Assembly (NCBI RefSeq): GCF_003112535.1
Contig: NZ_BEWA01000001.1
Location: 62,001 to 126,000 of the forward strand
Reading direction: 5' to 3'
Source: Streptomyces rishiriensis
GTDB lineage: Bacteria > Actinomycetota > Actinomycetes > Streptomycetales > Streptomycetaceae
DNA: 64,000 bases
Of this stretch, positions 61,587-64,000 are shown piece by piece; within the stretch, counting starts at the first letter, position 1; every line of letters starts with the position of its first letter. The notes under the pieces are model-generated. The model saw only the letters and a program-made list of their open reading frames with translations. It did no database searches and was not told the origin of the DNA. The translations under genes and the position numbers were made by a program.

Positions 61587-62593
61587 CGGTGCTCCCCGTC
61601 TTCGGGGCCGCCGGTGTCACGCAGAGTCCGTTGCATGATCGTCCTTTCTGGGGGGAGGTCCGCGCCCAGGGCTTGCTGGGCGCTCAGCAGCTGCTCGAGC
61701 GCGCGGTCGACGACGCCGGGGCGGGGCCGGCCTCGCGCGGCGGACTGGGCCGCGAAGCGCAGCGTGCGGGGCAGTTCGCCCCAGGCCGCCGACGCGGCCG
61801 CGCCCGACTCCGGGTGGAGGCGGCCGTCGGCCACCGCGAACGCCAGCGCGTAGGTGTGGTGGCGGGCGGCCGCCCACAGGTCGTCGGCGTACCGGGCGAG
61901 CGCGGTGGCGTCGGTGCGCAAGGCGCCGGCGATCGCCGCCAGCGACGTCTCCAGACGAAGGCTCCAGGTTCCCGGGCCGGGCGCGGCGCCGCCTGCGGGC
62001 GGGGCGGCCTGCCAGGTCAGCCATCGGTAGTGCCCGGCGGAGGGGACCGGTGTCTCCTGGCCGAGCGCGAACCGGTCGCGCCGCACCACCTCCGGCGGCG
62101 GGTCCGGCACGGGGGCCAGGGCCGCGGCCAGGTCGGCGTCGCCGATCCAGCCGTGGAAGGGTTCCTGGTCGCCGAAGGGGGTGAGGGCGCTGAAGTGGTC
62201 GGCCACCCGCCAGCGGCCCGCCCGGTGCTCGTGGATCAGCAGCCAGTGCGGGGCGTCCGCCCGCCCGTGGGCCGCCGCCCAGGGCAGGTGGCGGGTGTTG
62301 CCCGCGGCCAGGACGCGCTGCTCGCGGTGCAGGGTGTCGAGCAGCGCGGCGCGGGCCGCCGGCCAGCCGGCCGCGCCGCGGTAGGCCAGCTCCCGGCCGT
62401 CCCCGGTCCGGTCCACCCGGGGGTGGTGGGAGAAGGCCAGTTCGCCGGGGGGCAGGTCCAGGCGCACGGCGAGGCGGACGCCCTCGGCGAACCGGCGGCG
62501 CACGCCCGGCACGTCGGGCGCCAGGTGGGCGAGGAGGTTCGTCGTGTAGCAGCTGAGATCCGGCATCGTGGCCGGCGCGCCGGTCAGGTTCAC
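61583..62593 (-). CDS. BtrH-like (papain-fold) acyltransferase candidate
   Basis: The 336-residue protein is not firmly recognised. Its start MPDLSCYTTNLLAHLAPDVP and the later HWLLIHEHRAGRWRVADHF recall the Cys-His-Asp layout of the BtrH/C39-like acyltransferases that move an acyl group from a carrier protein. Cys15, a histidine in HWLLIHEH and Asp in WRVADHF would form the triad. The C-terminal half (LETSLAAIAGALRTDATALA) is helical. It overlaps the PPTase and flavin-reductase genes by four bases each, which supports a carrier-protein role. Confidence 0.45.
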   Translation of the reverse strand: MNLTGAPATMPDLSCYTTNLLAHLAPDVPGVRRRFAEGVRLAVRLDLPPGELAFSHHPRVDRTGDGRELAYRGAAGWPAARAALLDTLHREQRVLAAGNTRHLPWAAAHGRADAPHWLLIHEHRAGRWRVADHFSALTPFGDQEPFHGWIGDADLAAALAPVPDPPPEVVRRDRFALGQETPVPSAGHYRWLTWQAAPPAGGAAPGPGTWSLRLETSLAAIAGALRTDATALARYADDLWAAARHHTYALAFAVADGRLHPESGAAASAAWGELPRTLRFAAQSAARGRPRPGVVDRALEQLLSAQQALGADLPPERTIMQRTLRDTGGPEDGEHR

Positions 62594-63225
62594 GAGGGGT
62601 CCAAGTCAGGGCGAGGGGCGGAGAAGGCGCAGCTCAACGGCGTCCGCGAGAGGTCGCGCAGGCTGATCCACTGGAAGTCGTGCCACTGGCCGCGGCGGCG
62701 GCCGGGCCGGATGTCGATCGCCCAGGGCCGGCCGGACAGCCCGGTCCCGGCCGCTTTGACGCAGGCTTCCTGGGCGGTCCACACCCAGGCGAACTCGGCC
62801 GCCCGGGTGCGCTGCGGCAGTGGGGCGACCTGCGGGGTGTGGGCGCCCAGGCAGCGGCGCAGCAACGCGTCGGGGACGCTGTCGGGGGGCTGCTGGACGT
62901 CGACGCCGACCCGGCGGTGCCGGGCGACGGCGACGGCGACGGCGTCTCCGTCGTGGGAGATGCTGATGCCCGTGCCGGGGGCTCCGGCGAGGACGGGGCG
63001 TCCCTGCTCCTCGGCGAGCACCGGCTCGTCGGCCAGTTCCGGGAGCGTGGCGCGCAGCAGGTGGCGCAGCAGGGCGCGGCTGGCGAGGAACTCCTCCACC
63101 CGCCAGCGGGGCAGGACGGCCGCGGCCGCCCGGTCGTGGGGGTGCGGGTCGGGGCGGGCCCACTGGCCGCGTTCGCCCCGCGCCACCCAGACACCGGGGG
63201 TGACCTGGAGCGTCAGAAGAGTCAT
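62590..63225 (-). CDS. Sfp-type 4'-phosphopantetheinyl transferase
   Basis: PPTases turn carrier proteins into active holo forms. The 211-residue protein has GISISHDGDAVAVAVARHRR, RVGVDVQQPPDSVPDALLRR with the metal-binding Asp, and FAWVWTAQEACVKAAGTGLS in place of the usual WxxKEAxxK, where the first lysine is Gln. Its presence implies carrier-protein (NRPS, PKS or free ACP) chemistry outside the window, since none is encoded inside it. It overlaps both neighbours by four bases. Confidence 0.85.
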   Translation of the reverse strand: MTLLTLQVTPGVWVARGERGQWARPDPHPHDRAAAAVLPRWRVEEFLASRALLRHLLRATLPELADEPVLAEEQGRPVLAGAPGTGISISHDGDAVAVAVARHRRVGVDVQQPPDSVPDALLRRCLGAHTPQVAPLPQRTRAAEFAWVWTAQEACVKAAGTGLSGRPWAIDIRPGRRRGQWHDFQWISLRDLSRTPLSCAFSAPRPDLDPS

Positions 63226-64000
63226 GAGCGCAACTCCGTGAGTAGGGTGTCCGCGTGATCGGCCACCGCGGCGAGGACGACCTCGGTGACGCCGCCGCCG
63301 ATGCCCAGGACGCCTGCCTCGGCGCGGATGGTCTGGGCGCCGTCGCGGGCGAAGCCGTCGGCGCCCTGGAGCTGGGCGCAGGCGGCCAGCACGGGGTCGG
63401 CGACGAGGCCCGCCGCGGATTTCAGCAGGGCGGCCGCCGCGAGGTCCTGGCGGCGGGTGACCCGGTCGCCGAGGCTCTCGCACAGCGCGCGCAGCTGGCG
63501 CACCTGCACCAGGCAGGCGGCGTAGCGCTGGCGCACGGCGTCGTGGTGCCACAGGGGCCGCCCGTCGCCGTGCCGCCGGGTCAGCCGTTCCCTGGTGTCG
63601 GCGAGGACCCTGCTGGTCAGCGCCACCGTCCACAGGGCGCCCGCCAGGCGTTCGGTGCCCATGTGCCGGGCGAAGAGCGCCATGCCGCGTCCGGGCCGCC
63701 CCACGATGTGGTCGGGCGGCAGCCTCACGCCGTCGAGTTCGACGTGGCCGGTCGCCGAGCCCGCGAGCAGGTCGCTGCCGGCCGGGCGCACGCGCACACC
63801 GGGCGCCGTGGCGGGCACGAGCACCCAGGTGAAGCTGGTGAAGTGCCGGCCGGGCCGGTGCCGGGCCAGGACCAGCAGCCGGTCGGCGGCGCACGCGGTG
63901 GTGATCCAGCGTTTGCCGCCGGTGAGCAGCAGCCCGTCCGCTGAGATGTCCACCTCGGTGCCGAGGCCGGCCAGGTCCGAACCCGGCGCGGCGCTGTCGG
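63222..64000 (-). CDS. Acyl-CoA dehydrogenase-like protein, N-terminus beyond the window
   Basis: About 259 C-terminal residues are visible. SAAPGSDLAGLGTEVDISAD, LLTGGKRWITTACAADRLLV and HVELDGVRLPPDHIVGRPGR are classic ACAD beta-domain features; DGAQTIRAEAGVLGIGGGVT ends the helical domain. The usual catalytic glutamate region reads GIGGGVTEVVLAAVADHADT, so activity on a CoA or carrier-bound substrate is uncertain. It overlaps the PPTase gene and is part of the four-gene chain, so oxidation of a carrier-bound acyl or aminoacyl group is a fair guess. Confidence 0.8.
   Translation of the reverse strand, partial: DSAAPGSDLAGLGTEVDISADGLLLTGGKRWITTACAADRLLVLARHRPGRHFTSFTWVLVPATAPGVRVRPAGSDLLAGSATGHVELDGVRLPPDHIVGRPGRGMALFARHMGTERLAGALWTVALTSRVLADTRERLTRRHGDGRPLWHHDAVRQRYAACLVQVRQLRALCESLGDRVTRRQDLAAAALLKSAAGLVADPVLAACAQLQGADGFARDGAQTIRAEAGVLGIGGGVTEVVLAAVADHADTLLTELRS

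Noticed and set aside
41522..64000. A C5N-unit (2-amino-3-hydroxycyclopentenone) cluster of the manumycin type.
   Set aside because: No 5-aminolevulinate synthase or amide synthetase is seen; ALA would come from the C5 route instead, so the match is only partial.
1..64000. CRISPR arrays, tRNA and rRNA genes.
   Set aside because: No regularly spaced repeats, no tRNA-like cloverleaf with CCA context and no rRNA signatures were seen.

Overview
The window is high-GC actinobacterial DNA that looks like Streptomyces. It has strong G/C bias at third codon positions, frequent GTG starts, ATGA-type gene overlaps, and the Streptomyces-specific telomere genes tap and tpg. No rRNA, tRNA or CRISPR array was seen. 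The left 38 kb reads like a subtelomeric or linear-plasmid region: many uncharacterised genes, broken transposition genes and gene remnants. The right 25 kb is a compact, mostly minus-strand biosynthetic gene cluster that runs off the right edge.

Left region. At 1-3352 there is an uncharacterised minus-strand group. At 3457-11194 lies a Tn7/Tn5053-like set: tniQ, then a divergent tap homologue on the opposite strand, then tnsA-like, tniA/tnsB-like and tniB/tnsC-like genes. The tniB product has lost the Walker A lysine. At 11.3-20 kb are a GNAT protein, a Cys-rich protein, an SMC/Rad50-like ATPase with a zinc-hook motif, a GIY-YIG-like protein, a QxK-type predicted nuclease and the 3' end of a UvrD-type helicase; this may be a defence island. 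A sigma factor and small genes follow. At 22.1-26.0 kb an sdpABC-like toxin operon faces a divergent DUF1648 / membrane protein / GntR operon that probably supplies immunity and control.

At 26.2-32 kb are phage- or element-like nuclease remnants, then a large DEAD/DEAH helicase with helicase-associated domains, as is typical of Streptomyces chromosome ends. At 32.07-34.86 kb is a canonical tap-tpg operon (telomere-binding protein and terminal protein), with an 11-bp-phased array of CGTACG motifs upstream of tap. Directly next to it is a second, decayed Tn7-like set: a frameshifted tniQ and an in-frame fusion of tnsA 5' to tniB 3' that lacks tniA. Thus both tap homologues sit beside a Tn7-like gene set.

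Right region. After a deleted quinone oxidoreductase, a striking double operator, a CGNR regulator and an alpha/beta hydrolase, the cluster at 41.5-64 kb carries every enzyme of the C5 route from glutamate to porphobilinogen: glutamyl-tRNA synthetase, HemA, HemL and HemB. HemC, HemD and later haem enzymes are absent. Around these are an acyl-CoA racemase-family protein, an NDP-forming acyl-CoA ligase, two Asp/Glu-racemase-superfamily proteins with missing cysteines, a class A flavin monooxygenase, an LLM oxidoreductase, a flavin reductase, a truncated SerA, a BtrH-like acyltransferase candidate, a 4'-phosphopantetheinyl transferase, an acyl-CoA dehydrogenase, two exporters, a LysR regulator and two unusual YciI-LuxR fusion regulators. 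The simplest reading is a specialised-metabolite cluster that makes its own 5-aminolevulinate and porphobilinogen as building blocks. The product is not recognised.
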